In this document: positions 23,290-35,488 of the stretch, piece after piece
How positions within the stretch are numbered: position 1 is the first letter of the stretch
How the letters are laid out: each line of letters begins with the position of its first letter
From: Chrysoperla carnea
Taxonomy: Eukaryota > Arthropoda > Insecta > Neuroptera > Chrysopidae
Assembly (NCBI RefSeq): GCF_905475395.1
Contig: NC_058337.1
Coordinates: forward strand, 67,414,368-67,478,367
Direction: 5' to 3'
DNA: 64,000 nt
The notes under the pieces: generated by a model
Seen by the model: only the letters and a program-made list of their open reading frames with translations
The model's database searches: none
Told to the model about the DNA's origin: nothing
Translations under genes and position numbers: made by a program

Positions 23290-25559
23290 GTTAACTGCAA
23301 CACATCAAAACAATATAAATATTAACATTGAGTATCAACTATGAGTATCCAACTTTAAACATTGCTTTTGTATTCGATAAAAATTGTATATTAACTCAAA
23401 AAATATCAAAATTAAAATAATATGCTTGAATTTATTAGAACCGTGTACCTAATTATGTATATAATAATCAAAACTTGTTTTGTTATATAAAATTATAATT
23501 CCGTATCAAAAAAACCTTTCTTAGATCAAGGTCAAAGCGGAAAAGTACTAAAACATTTCTTGGAAGTTAATTCTTTCTACGATGACTGCTATTAATACAA
23601 AACAGTTTTGTAGTTGATCACACTATAAAAAATGATTTACTTACTTTAAAACTTTGTAAATAAGTTTAGACAAGATTATTTTATAACGAATCGAAAGGAT
23701 TACACAATTGACTGTGACATGTACTGCATTTTATCTCATCAGCGACAATATGAAATCAATGGAAATTTTATTTTACTTAACTAGTTGATCTGTGTGAAGT
23801 TATCGCACAATCCCTCACCCCCCTTTAAGTAAGCATCCGGAATTAATTTTTTACATCCAAAAATATGTTAAAGTAACAAGTAAAAAATTAAGTGTCTCTA
23901 ATTTTTTAAATATTGTCTTTGGAACGAAAACAATAATTTCCGGACTCTATTTTTCGTCATATCGAGGTGAAAATTATTGCCAAAATGACACAACATTCAT
24001 TTTTTACAGACAGAAATGCACTTTTGAAAAATAATATATATATATCGTTGATACCATATGTATCGATGACAGATGCTATGCATCGATGTTGAATTACTTT
24101 TATGTTGTTTCACAGGTAATTCGTTTAGGCGGTGGTTATTTTTAAGATAGAGGAAGTTTTTCCTTTTAAGTTAACGTACAAAACATAGAAGAGATACAGA
24201 TTTCAAACACTAACTTTTTTGTATTAGACAAGTAGTAGTTATACAGTCTTCAAACCGGAGCTTTTCCAAATCTTTATCGTGGGTTTAGTGTAATGCCAGT
24301 CTGCTTCCGATCACGATGGATGATTTTACTATTATGCATTTAACATTATCAGTTAATATTCACATTGGGCACTAACCTAATCTTTATAAAAGGAATACAA
24401 TAACAACACTTGATATTTGGTTTTGCCCAAGATTATCATTTCTTGTTTTCTTCATACCCATAATCTGATTCGATTAAGTCCGAGTCCTATCGAACCTTTT
24501 ATTTTCTCGCTTTCAATAATAATATTATTGACAATGAATATATTCATTAATTTTTCCTTCAAGAAAAATTTATAATTTAAGCCACTTGCACTTCATTAGA
24601 ATAAAATGCAATTATTATATTATGTATTATTATCGATTAATTACTAATACAAAATTACTTGCTATTGAAGTTAAAAAAAAATATTTTCCTACTCTAATCA
24701 TCGATGACCTTTTTATTTCCATGATAATTGCTGGTAAAAATTATTATTAATAAAAAAGGAAACAAAGAATTCAGTCATGAAACGCCAATGCCACAATACT
24801 GCGATGATAATACCAAGAGAAAATATTAAGCCGTTCTTTAGTTAAAACTGAGTATCGGGGTTGGCATTGATTAGACTGTTAACATAAATTGTTCACCAAA
24901 TACAAAGTTTAAAATTATTCGGAGATTCCACAAAACACCTTTTGAGCTTAAAAAAAATAGGAAAGAAATATTTTGATTGAAACTTTGATAGTTTTAATAG
25001 ACGTGATTCTTAACATTTCTGTAAATATGTTGAAGACAATATTGATACCATACAAAATCCCCTGCGCAGCAGCATTGTTTATTTCTTGACTAAATTTTTT
25101 TTATATCAATTATTTTGTTTAATGTCAAGGTTTTAGATCTTTTAAAAATCTTCCATAACATAGATTTCACTTCTAATGCCTCAAATATCAACAAAATATC
25201 GGATATTTTAAAAGAAACAAATAATCAATTCATGGTTCATTACTTTCAATGTACGCCATGAGATTCGTATATGCAAAAAAATTTTCTCAAGAACACAGCT
25301 CACTCAATTTGTACCAGAAATCAGTTAAGATTTCAAATTAATTGCGACCAGAAAACAAGTATGTCCAAGGAAATGTTATATATGGCTATGGCTTCCCATC
25401 GCTTCCACCATATATTAATGTAAGTACTTAGTAAGTAATTGAATAGAAAAGCGTTATGTTTAGTAGGTCTAGGTCGAGTTAGCACGGGTTGGGTTTTTTG
25501 ACCCTTTTTCTGGAAGTCAAATTTACAATTTTAGTTTACAATCCTACGGAAATTAAGTA
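23290..25559. other. Intergenic between sulfotransferase copies 2 and 3, nothing recognised
   Basis: The first part (about 23283-23400) probably holds the 5' UTR exon and promoter of copy 2. The rest is AT-rich with no matched repeat. A short palindromic patch TATGGCTATGGC...CCACCATATAT lies near 25380-25420. Confidence 0.4.
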
Positions 25560-26151
25560 TACATTACATACATAGTCTACGAACGGCCCAAATCCCGTGA
25601 AAACTCCCAACTGTCCATCTCGTTTGTGATCTCGCAAACAGTTGGGGAGAAAATTGCACCCATTGTAACTCAAGATGTGGTGAGAAAGGATCTTTACCTT
25701 TTGATCTCACGATCTTGACACAGACATAAGTTGTTTTGCCTGCTTGGCAGAAATTACCTCGATTTTAAGGTCGCCACGAATTTTCTCCACCTTTCAAAGA
25801 CTCCTCCTGCACCTTCAGTACGATCTTTCCGGGGTTTCTCGTGATACCCTCAGTGGCAGCCAAATAAATGAGCTTTACACATTCGTTTTTTGTTCTAGGC
25901 GGTTAGCTATATTTGACGGTGCCGATCTGACTGAGACCCCCGTAACGGGGTTCGTAAAATGGAATCCATTCTCGGCAACTAATTATTTGCTGACTTTCAA
26001 AGGAAGCTGCAACGTAATATTTTCTTCCACTTCTGCACCTTCCATAAATAGAAACATATGGTTTGATGGTTTTTGGTTCCCGTGTACAGAAAGTTTTGGT
26101 CTAGGAGAAACAATCTCCTTGCCCATAGGTAAAATAGTCCAAACCAATTAG
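25560..26151 (-). pseudogene. GC-richer, coding-like but broken island of unknown origin
   Basis: Composition is clearly richer in G and C than the flanks. The minus strand reads as several blocks with protein-like composition (for example KLSVHGNQKPSNHMFLFMEG and KGKDPFSPHLELQWVQFSP) in more than one frame. I do not recognise the family. The plus-strand frame at 25744-26151 (135 residues) starts at TTG and is probably the antisense shadow. It is not related to the neighbouring sulfotransferases. It could be a relic of a host gene or of an integrated element; the sequence alone does not decide. Confidence 0.4.
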
Positions 26152-26478
26152 CGTTCTCCTATATGCCATCCGGGGATTCACTCATTGAGAATTTAAACTT
26201 TATTTTTCTGACTTTATTATAATTATATTGTTATACTAAAAATAAATTAAAAAAACTATTATGGAATTAAGAACTATCGTTTTTAGACAAGAACACATGT
26301 TTCAACGACTTTATTTTTATTTTTAGAAAAAAATTTATTTATATTACAAAATATTTATATTTATTTACAGAAAAAATAAAAATAAAACTGACACACATAA
26401 TAAAGAATACCTTTGGGATTTCGTTTTGATCTGAAGTGAAAGTTAATTCACCTCAGATATTAAATCTTAAAATTGACT

Positions 26479-27456
26479 TCATTTTAAAAAGTCATTTAAA
26501 ACACTAGAATGTCCAAAATTATCTACGGTCCATTTATCAAAACGTTTAATTAATTCAGGTGTCATATCAGAGTTATAACTACCAATTACTCCTGCGCGCA
26601 TGAAAGTTCCACCTTTAAAATGTGTATCATAATTCACAGCGCTATTATTTTTCATTGATTCGAACGACAAATGTTTTTCAAGTATTGAAATTTCTTCATC
26701 TGAATAATTTTGGTTTAAAAATGCCATCACTTGTTTTATCACTGATTTTAAATCACTTTTCATATCTTCATATTTAACTATTAAGACATTATCACGTTGC
26801 TTTTGCTCGACAATACTTAAAACATGTGCGGGATACGGTCCAAATGCTAATCGACCATTTAAAAATAGTTCCATAAATACATTAAAGTCTCCAGCATACC
26901 CTTCCCCATTTCGACAATGATGATAATATGAAACACTTGTATCTTTTGGATTACGATACACGTAAATAATTTTCGGATTACGTTCACCCGTTCGTATTTG
27001 TTTCGGTAACAAATCCCAAGGTAAATGAGTTTTAATATACCTGGGTTGTGGTAAATTTTTTGTATACTCCAATGAATTTGTAAAAAATTCACATTGTGCA
27101 AATTCCTCAAATTGTTCAGGGCATTCTCGTATATCAAACATTGTAGTTACTTCCAAGAATGGGAAACGTTTAGGTAAAAATACATCACTCACTTCTAAAT
27201 TATGTCCTAAACACCACACCATTTCTTGAATCCATGTTGTGCCGGTTTTTGGATGTGTTATCACAAATACATCAGTATCAAAAACTTCAAAATTTTCGAT
27301 TTTATCCATAAATTCTACATAATATTCGGGTAATATAAATTTTTTATCGGTGACCTCCACATATCCTTTACGAAAATCATTAACAAAATATTTCCATAAT
27401 TGTTCATCAGCCTCTAATTTTGTTTGTTGTGGATTGATTTTTGTTATTTTGGGCAT
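26479..27456 (-). CDS. Cytosolic sulfotransferase, copy 3
   Basis: 325-residue SULT-family enzyme, PAPS-dependent, cytosolic, substrate unknown. The PAPS loop PKTGTTW is canonical (69-75), with KTHLP (catalytic His144), YRNPKDTSVSYYHH (167-180), YEDMKSD and RAGVIGSYN at the C-terminal nucleotide loop. In the last motif the usual final Lys of GxxGxxK is Asn, whereas copies 1 and 2 keep Lys. ATG at 27454-27456; on the minus strand a long T run ending TCTAG lies six bases upstream, a strong splice acceptor, so a 5'-UTR intron is likely, as in copy 2. The coding sequence is one exon. AATAAA (minus) at 26360-26365 is about 115 bases beyond the stop. A 92-residue frame nested at 26859-27137 is a shadow. 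Confidence 0.95.
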   Translation of the reverse strand: MPKITKINPQQTKLEADEQLWKYFVNDFRKGYVEVTDKKFILPEYYVEFMDKIENFEVFDTDVFVITHPKTGTTWIQEMVWCLGHNLEVSDVFLPKRFPFLEVTTMFDIRECPEQFEEFAQCEFFTNSLEYTKNLPQPRYIKTHLPWDLLPKQIRTGERNPKIIYVYRNPKDTSVSYYHHCRNGEGYAGDFNVFMELFLNGRLAFGPYPAHVLSIVEQKQRDNVLIVKYEDMKSDLKSVIKQVMAFLNQNYSDEEISILEKHLSFESMKNNSAVNYDTHFKGGTFMRAGVIGSYNSDMTPELIKRFDKWTVDNFGHSSVLNDFLK

Positions 27457-27464
27457 TTTGACCT

Positions 27465-30400
27465 AGAAAAAAAAAAGATATTAATATTAGAATTAAATAA
27501 TAATTTTAATATTAGAATTAAATAACAATTAAATCATCACGTGAAAAAAAAAAATTATCTAATTACCCAACTCTCATTAAATAAGTGTTGATTTAAATAA
27601 AAACAATTTTATCTCATTCAAACACAAATAGCATCAGTTTCTAGTTCATAATTAGTTTGTTTTTTGAAATGACTAATCAGATTATTTAAGTATTAATTTA
27701 TTTAAAAAAATAAAAATAAGTTACAATTATCTTCTGGGGAAATACAAATTTAGTTAGATTTGTTTAGGAGGAAAAAAACCGTGAGTATTAATATCTATTG
27801 AAATTAATTTAAATAAATTTTTAACTAACAAAACTTTCCCTTTCCTCTTTTTAGAGAGCTAATAATGCGATGACATTTATAATGATTATTATATGAGTTC
27901 TAATGTATGTACCCACTGTTATTTTAAAATTAATATTATGAAATTGAATACATTACTAAATTTTATCTAGTAATTCATTATTTTATTAGTAGATTCAACA
28001 ACATTCTAAATCCAGGGTATCCAAAATTTTTGCTCTCAATTAACCACATTCAAAAATAATGCACTACACTTAGCAAAATAAAAGCAGTAAACTATTTGTT
28101 TCGTTAAAAATACATCACAATCTTTGCATATATGTAACTTTGTTATCCATGGTTCTTTTAGATTCTATTAGGACTCATTTTAAGGTTAAAGAAGTGAGCT
28201 TGAAAATGCGCTATTTTAATATACTCCATTTGTAAAAGGCAAAAACTTCAATGTTTGCTCTAATGCACCACTTGTGTCACAGTTCTTTGACAAATATTAT
28301 TATGCTCATTGAAATGCCCATTTCCCCCCTTAATTTGATATTTAATTTAATATATCCATGAAATCAAAAATATTTTATAATAATGGAAAAAAACTTTAAA
28401 AAGGAAAAAATCCGTTCCATCAATATATTCTTTGTGATCAATTATATTTTGGTAATCTTTTTCTTGAAAATTAATCGGCAGTAGTGCCCAACTATATTTT
28501 ATTTGATTAACTTGTAATTTTTAGTTACATCTCGCAGGAGAATAATTACGATTTTTCTAATTCATACTCTTTCTTAATGATTACATTGTAATCGAAAAAC
28601 GTATTATTAATACCAAAATTTATCTAAGGGTTGGGATGAATTTGAAATTTTACTTAATACCTAGAATTCATATAAATTTTCTTTTCAATTTTTTCTACAG
28701 AAAGTAGAAAAGTCAAACAGTAGATTTGTGAAGTTAAAAGTGATTCCAACATAGGCATAGTAAAATATTTGTCATAGCATATTGCCAACCTGCTGAAATG
28801 CTTTAATACATGTCATTGGACACTCCTGTCCTCTACTACTATAAAAATATAGACTCCAACCTTGAAATTTAATCTAACACGAAATAAATTTTACAAACAT
28901 TTTTTAACAACAATACTCTCGAGAATTTTGAGCCTTTACTTAATTTTTAATCCGAACTCAACTTGCATAAATTCTATAGAAAAGTGGTGAAAAAAATTTT
29001 GGTTGGGTTGAGTTTTTCGTTTTTCTATGGAGGCTGTGGTCCGAAGTTGTTAGCCCTTGCGTTGAAAAATGGGACACTGTTACAGAAATTTTTTTCGGTC
29101 TATTTTTCTTAAGTCCATTGTAATAGTATAAAATTCAGTATTCTTCCTCGTTGTTCTTGTGGCCAGATTACATTTTACTCATTTTATGTCTGATTTGCGA
29201 TTTAATTAATGTTCCTACCATTTTCATTTTTTGTGGATGTGTTCAATTATGTTTTATTACAATGTATTATTTCAATTAGTTAAATCGGCATATCAATAAA
29301 GTTTATTATAATTATTATTATAAAATATATAATTAATGAGATTTCTTTTATGATAATAGCTAACATAAATTAACACCTTCAAATTTATCAGCATACTTGC
29401 AATTTATGAATTATTTATTAATTAATAAACCTTTATTGAACTATATGTATATAAATTGGTTTTAATTAACAATTATTTAAGATTTGCTTATTTGTGTGTG
29501 ACTGTTTATTTGTGCAAGGCTGAAACTAAATAATATTCCAAAGAGATTTACAGGGTCAAATATATTAACCGCGTTCATTACCATAATATTCCTTTGGGAT
29601 TGTGTACCATTTTGAAATGCTGTTCACTAGAAGAATTTCAAGGTGCGACCAAAATTTTCCCCAGTGACTCAAATGATGATAATGATACCCAAAAACCTCA
29701 GTTTTTAACTAAACAATTTTAGGACAGCATAACTGCCAAAATTTTGTGCAGTTATACAAGGCAAAAGTTAGATATAATTGTTATTAAATTTTACATTCGG
29801 TACATCTAATGTTAAAGTTAGAGAAATGTGGGAATAGAAAATCAACGTACAGCTTTTTCTATAAGATACTATTAGTAAAATAGCGGGACTTTTTAACACG
29901 CTTTTATTAGCTTCACATGTATGTTAGTATGTTTGTATGTTAGTGTGTTAGCATGTAACGGAAGCTTTGGACATAATTTTTATCCCCTTTAAAACGTCGG
30001 ATTAACTCAAATTTGTCATACTTATCCAGGACTGATGACAATACAATAATTTAATAAGTTTATTTGATTATCCTGATCAAGATTTTTAGGATTAATGATT
30101 TCCATATCTGAAAATATATACATTTACTTGCGCTACCACCATATTTATACTGAATTTTTTATAAACAAAAAATAATCAAAAAAACTTAAAAACACAAAAT
30201 AAATAATAGTTTAAAAATCTAAACAAACACGCTTTCATTGTATCCAAATCATTCAAGTAGGGCCATTTCCGATTATTATGGAATCAATTGGATTTTTGAA
30301 ACTTGGTTTTGGAAAATAGAAAGCTCTTGATTTTTAAGTCGAAATTTTATTGTAATGCCTGCATTTTTTTCTGATAGAACTAACTGTTTCATAGAGATAG

Positions 30401-32883
30401 ACCAAACATGATTTCTCTTTAACAAACTTTTATAGCTATAGAGCAAAAATTTATACTATAAAAATGTTTCTCATATTTGTATGAGAAAAAATTTTATGGT
30501 GTTTATACCATAAACTTTTTTCGAAAACGTTACGGATTCGGCATAAGCTGTGTAAAGCTTTCACACCGCCGAAGACACCGGAAAAATGTTCCATATGATA
30601 AAACTTTCTTATTTTTTAGCGGTTCGCACATAAACCGCATTGATGAGCATGAATTTTCTTAATACAATATTAATTTTAAATTATTTTATTACTCACTTCT
30701 TATACCTTTAGTATTTTTTAAATAACATAAATCTGATCGGAGAGAGGCCAAAGGTCGCGGATTCACATTCTATTAATTGCAAATTTTTGAGAAAAATTTT
30801 GTTTTACTTTCTTTCCAATTCTTTATACAGTCGAAACTTATTTCATTCACTTGCATTCACAAATCATAAACTGCTATTGTTTATTATTTTTTGTGCAAAT
30901 ATTTAAACACTTAAAATGTTACTTAATGTTTTCAAATCGTCTTTAAATATGATTTGCAACTAATCGCAAATACTTAAAAGCAATTAGGTAAGTTCTTTCC
31001 AAGGAAAATGTTTTTTTTTATATTTATAATATTTAATATTTTATAATAAATATTCATAATATTTAATAATATTATGTTTAGGTACAGGGTCTTCCAAAAT
31101 CAGTTTATCACAAGTATGCATATTTTATTAGTTATACCATTCTTTTATAAACAAATTTACGGATGTTATTCACTTAAACTTACTTTACAAATAAACGAAA
31201 ACTTGTAGCTCTTTCTGTTTATAAGCGACATTTACACGTAGGATTATAAGTAGTATATTCGAGGTATACTAGTATAGGTATAATTAGTATATTCGAGGTA
31301 GGTTGTAGGCACTGCTTATCAAAAATAATAAATATAAAAATTATACATTCCTAGAATTCTAAACCTTAAACATTCTTTCTACTATTTTCCTAATAGATTA
31401 TCATTGACGTATCCCTCTTGGTATGCCTATGGGAATTTGGACTATGTTAATGAAATATTGACCGATTGAATTTTGACGTAAGTACCTACACAAGCAAAAA
31501 TTGTTGGTTTGAAAATTTGTAGTCAGGCTTTAACACAGTTCATCAAAAAGGGAGCTGTTATAAATCTGATATGTCTGTTACATTATAGTCTCTCTAATAT
31601 AAAAACTGATTTAGTATTATCCTAAAGCCTATTCTCTGATTTTCCTAGTTATGTAGCTATCTAGTAAATGACAAAATGAAAGTACTGGGTAACCAAAAGG
31701 AGTATAATTTCTTTAATCTTTTTATTTCCCAGTGCTCATTTATCAAAAATAATAAAACCTTGCCCGAGGTCTAAAAAAATTTGGTATTATTTATGCCCGA
31801 TTACTAAAATGTTTTTTTTTTTGTCTATTTATAAATATAAGAAATAGCTATTTATACCTACGGTACCATTTATGTGCACTTATTTTGCGGACTATTATCA
31901 GTCACGACCTTAAGAGGAAAATTTTACGATTAATAAAAAGTAAAAAAATTCTATGATAAAGACATTATACTAATAAAGTAATTTATTGACACGCAAAAAA
32001 CATCACAGTACCATCAATTATTAAGAAAATTTCCACTACTTTTTTCCTTTTATTTTGAATTATTTATTGTTTATTGTGTTCACGTGTGTCTAATTATTTT
32101 AATTTTCATCTAACTATTAACTATTGTTTTTGTATGTAATTTAACTATATTAATTATTAATTGTATGTAACTATATAATAATAACGATAAGTAGGTATCT
32201 CTAAATAGGTCATATAATTTGAAATCTGTTTGTTAATATTTAATTTAATTAATTACTTTGTTTTACTTTTCAGTTTCTGTATTTATTTTCATAGCAGTGT
32301 CTGCTGCAGTGTCTGCTGCATGACGGAGAATGACACATATTCCTTTGACTAATATAAGGTGCATCCGTTAGATTGCAAGAAAAAAATTTTTAAGCGATAA
32401 TTTGCACAAAAATAATGAAACTTAATAACTTTTCGTTTTCGGGGTAAAGATTCAAAAAAGAAAGGTAAAATAAGGTTTATTAAGAAAAATGATGACAAAG
32501 GATTGAATTAATTTTGTCATCTTATAACTCGAAAATGCAAAGTTTCTGACCAATCATTTTATCTTGAACTTTTTTTTGCTTTTCCTTTGAAATGATTTTG
32601 TATGATATTAATTGGTTATTTCGAAAATGAACGATCTTTAATAATAGGTTTATATGAATTTTTTCTTGTTTTTATGCAAAGTACCTATTTCGTTAATTAG
32701 TTATTCAATTTTTTTGGCAAAATCTGAATATAATCATATAAAGTGTCTCGAAATCACCGGACCAAACTGAAACAACGAGATCCATACGAAATTTTAAAAT
32801 GATCTTTGGTGTTTCTCCATCTGACACACTGTTAAAGATAAGATTAAATATCTTTCTTATATTCTGTATATATAGTACCTACA
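27465..32883. other. Gene desert, 5.4 kb
   Basis: The first few hundred bases should hold the promoter and 5' UTR of sulfotransferase copy 3. They include a 24-bp tandem duplication (TTAATATTAGAATTAAATAA) near 27480-27525. The remainder is AT-rich with no supported gene. Dispersed-repeat-like patches occur at 28950-29110 and 29880-30010 (with TATGTTAGTATGTTTGTATG runs), not classifiable here. A 61-residue frame at 30477-30662 is unsupported. Confidence 0.45.
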
Positions 32884-32928
32884 TTAAGGTTAGTCCCAGG
32901 TTTATAACGCTTAGAAATATTGATGCCA
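32884..32928 (+). mobile_element. HINE-like fragment
   Basis: About 45 bases matching the 5' part of the family (TTAGTCCCAGGTTTATAACG then CTTAGAAATATTGATGCC). No further family sequence on either side. Confidence 0.6.
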
Positions 32929-32995
32929 TATAGTTTTGATAGAATTTGGCGCCATCTAAACAACATAAAGCCATGGACTAAAAGAATTTGATGCC

Positions 32996-33502
32996 TTAAC
33001 GATGTTCCAGCATGGTATTTGCAGTTTCTATGTTAAAGCAATGGTACAATTTTTTTTTCGACAGAATTTAACGAAAAATTAAATTTAAGAATTTAATAAT
33101 GCTTACTATTAATTCCCAAAGTTTCAGAAATTTTGACCGTTTAAAATGGGAAATAATTATGCCAACGTCCCAATTTCGATCAATTTACGTCGAAATTAAT
33201 ATCTCGAAAGTGAAAATTAATTTCAAAATTTTTTTTTTAGAATTGTATTCTATGAACATTTTTTTCTACTTTTTCTTCAATATATAATAATATCATAAAA
33301 AATAGTTGGAGAGACCGGACATTTTACATGCTTTAAATGGGACATGACCCTCAAAATCGCGAACTTTGTCTTTAAATATCTCGCGATCTAAACGGTCAAA
33401 AATTATGAAATTTTAGGAATTCATAAATAAAGCTATTATAAACCCGAAAAAAAAAATTCGACCAAATCTGTCGAAAAGTGATTTCATGCTGGTACTACCT
33501 TA
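32996..33502. mobile_element. Fold-back MITE, about 507 bp, related ends
   Basis: The ends are TTAACGATGTTCCAGCATGG and, at the right, CATGCTGGTACTACCTTA, close to the TTAAGGTAGTAC ends of the 3767/21566 family, but the interior is different. The inverted similarity runs inward through TTCGACAGA...TTTGACCGTTTA on both arms. The 62-residue frame at 33099-33287 is spurious. Confidence 0.65.
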
Positions 33503-33520
33503 ATCATCATTAATATGCTT

Positions 33521-33800
33521 TTTGGAGTAATGGTTAGCATGTTAGGCTCGTTTGCCGAGCGTCTCTAGTTGAAAATGGAAAAAAACGACCCCAAGAACCA
33601 CCCATTTACTGATACACATGCTAGAAAGATGTGTTTTTTGCATTCAACGTAGAATGTCTGTAAATTTAGAACTTAATTATAACGTCTAAATGTGTACACT
33701 TGCAAAAAATAAGCATCCTATCACCACAGTAGCTTAACCATTCGGAGTAAAAAATTATGTCTATAATTTTCAACAAGGTCGGAGCCCCATTGCGAACAAA
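33521..33800. repeat. tRNA-like (SINE-type) sequence, apparently as an inverted pair
   Basis: TGGAGTAATGGTTAGCATGT (33523-33542) resembles a tRNA A-box region, and CTAGTTGAAAATGG about 33566-33579 resembles a degenerate B box. At 33727-33760 the opposite strand reads ACTCCGAATGGTTAAGCTAC, a similar head in reverse. Probable SINE remnants; no poly-A tail or target duplication found. Confidence 0.4.
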
Positions 33801-34420
33801 GCGAATATTTTATGAATATTTTTCTACAAAAAAATACCATAGAAAACAGTAAATTTTTTTGTCAAACGAAAATAATTGATAATGTAGTTGCCTTAAATAC
33901 AAATGAATAATTGTATAATTAAATGTACTAATTATATTCATTTATATTAAATGTTATTAAATTTAATAAATGAATAATTATAAAAAAATTCCAGCGAAGT
34001 TTACTCATTACAGCTGGAGGACTTCTAAGATTAAGTATGTTCCACAGAACAGCCCCCTTCACCGACTGTAATGAAAATTTTATTTATCATAACAATTTCA
34101 GATGAGAATATTTTCTTGTTTTACACTTATTCGAACGTGATTTTGTTTTAGTCAGATTTTAATTTTTGGACTTTACTCTTTATTTACATAACTAGACAAA
34201 TGACAAATATGTAAGACCAGAAACACTGTTTGACTAAAATTAGACATGCATCCAAGTCATGATAATAAAACTGATTAAACGTTGTCCTTGCAATATGATA
34301 ATACTTTTTGTAAACAAACTATAAATAATAAATAAATTAGTTAATGTTGACAAACAAAACAAATAAAAAGGTTCAATTGCAAAAATTACACGTAAGTCGC
34401 ATCATTTTAGCATTTCAAAT
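33801..34420. other. Intergenic, nothing recognised
   Basis: AT-rich, no gene or matched repeat. Confidence 0.45.
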
Positions 34421-34845
34421 ATTCAGGAAGGTGCATACATCAAAATCAACATCTAACTTTGTGCCGCTAGAAAGTTGGGCCATTCCTATGGCACAGATAG
34501 GCAAATCTCTATAATCCATTTTCGAGGTGATTTTCGAAAATTTTAAAACTTTAACAATATACAACAAAATGAGCCAGAGACGAAAACTCGGGGGTTTTGG
34601 GATCGCTGATCACTATTCCGAATTACCCCAGGAAGGGGGAGTATATCGGAAAACTGACTTTGAAATCGTGATAAACGAACCTGAAAACCCCCGTGTTTAC
34701 TTTTATGGCATATTTTATTTAATATTTTCAAAAATCACTCCTGCAGATATGAATTTCAATAATTGGTTCATTTGGCCAAACTTTCTGGCGTTCTAAAGTT
34801 GTTAGATGTAGATTTTGATCTATGCGCCTTCCAGAACATTTAAAA
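34421..34845. repeat. Fold-back element with about 75-bp imperfect arms
   Basis: The left arm (GGAAGGTGCATACATCAAAA ... AGAAAGTTGGGCCA) pairs with the right arm, whose reverse complement reads GGAAGGCGCATAGATCAAAA ... AGAAAGTTTGGCCA. The centre has GGGGGTTTTGGGATCGCTGA and its approximate complement. The two overlapping open frames here (plus 34527-34796, minus 34543-34731) follow from the symmetry. Confidence 0.65.
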
Positions 34846-34941
34846 AAAACTGGTCCAATAGGTTGAGGTACAAAAAATTTTTTCATTTTGCACTTTTTTT
34901 ACTATGCACGTTTAAAATAATTCGTCTACATTATGCTTAGA

Positions 34942-34970
34942 GCATGTATAGCTCAGTTGGTAACGGCGCA
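34942..34970 (+). repeat. 5' tRNA-like fragment (A box), cut off by a TG microsatellite
   Basis: GCATGTATAGCTCAGTTGGT then AACGGCGCATG has a good A box (TAGCTCAGTTGG) and a D-loop-like end, but no anticodon arm follows. It runs into a (TG)n tract and then HINE copy D. A tRNA or SINE head remnant, not a functional tRNA. Confidence 0.55.
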
Positions 34971-34991
34971 TGTGTGTGTGTGTGTATTTTT

Positions 34992-35464
34992 ATTCCATGT
35001 ATATATGAAATATATCAAGGTATAATAAGTTTAGTCCCAAGTTTGTAACGCTTAAAATATTGATGTTACGAACAAAATTTTGGTAAAGGTGTTAAAGAAA
35101 TCGCCTAATTAGTCCATTCTCGGTTGTCTGATCGTCTGTCCGCCTGTCTGTTAAAGCAATAACTCAAAAACAGAGGTCAATTGGATTTTGTAGAACCGTA
35201 GAACCCATCTTGTAAGCCGGTAGAGATAGAGCAAAGGCTTAAATATAAAAGTGTTCCCATTAAAAAAATAAACAACTTCGTAAACATCACTGTTTACCCA
35301 TGAGAGCGCAAATTAGGTGCAAATTATATAATATGTTTTATATGGGAATATCAGTCATGTGTGTGTGACATGACGTGAAACAAAAAACGATTCCGTAATC
35401 AACAATGTCTGTACATGGTATATCAACAATTAACTCAGTCAATTGTTTGTTTTCCCTTGTTTTA
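34992..35464 (+). mobile_element. HINE-like element, copy D, both ends, internally shortened
   Basis: Starts TTCCATGTATATATGAAATA and ends with GTACATGGTATATCAACAAT then TAACTCAGTCAATTGTTTG...CTTGTTTTA, the 3' inverted repeat and hairpin. About 473 bp against 654 bp in copy B, mainly from loss in the middle. Only about 24 bp separate it from copy E. Confidence 0.8.
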
Positions 35465-35488
35465 AATTTTTTTTAATTTATAGTTTTT

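Noticed and set aside
25744-26151. 135-residue plus-strand frame as a gene
   Set aside because: TTG start; the opposite strand looks more protein-like, so this is probably an antisense shadow of a broken region.
14647-27456. Sulfotransferase cluster as a retrovirus-like or horizontally acquired set
   Set aside because: Codon use and base composition match the host genes, and the motifs are of ordinary insect SULT type.
34527-34796. 89-residue frame as a small gene
   Set aside because: It lies inside a fold-back element; a matching frame on the other strand arises from the symmetry.
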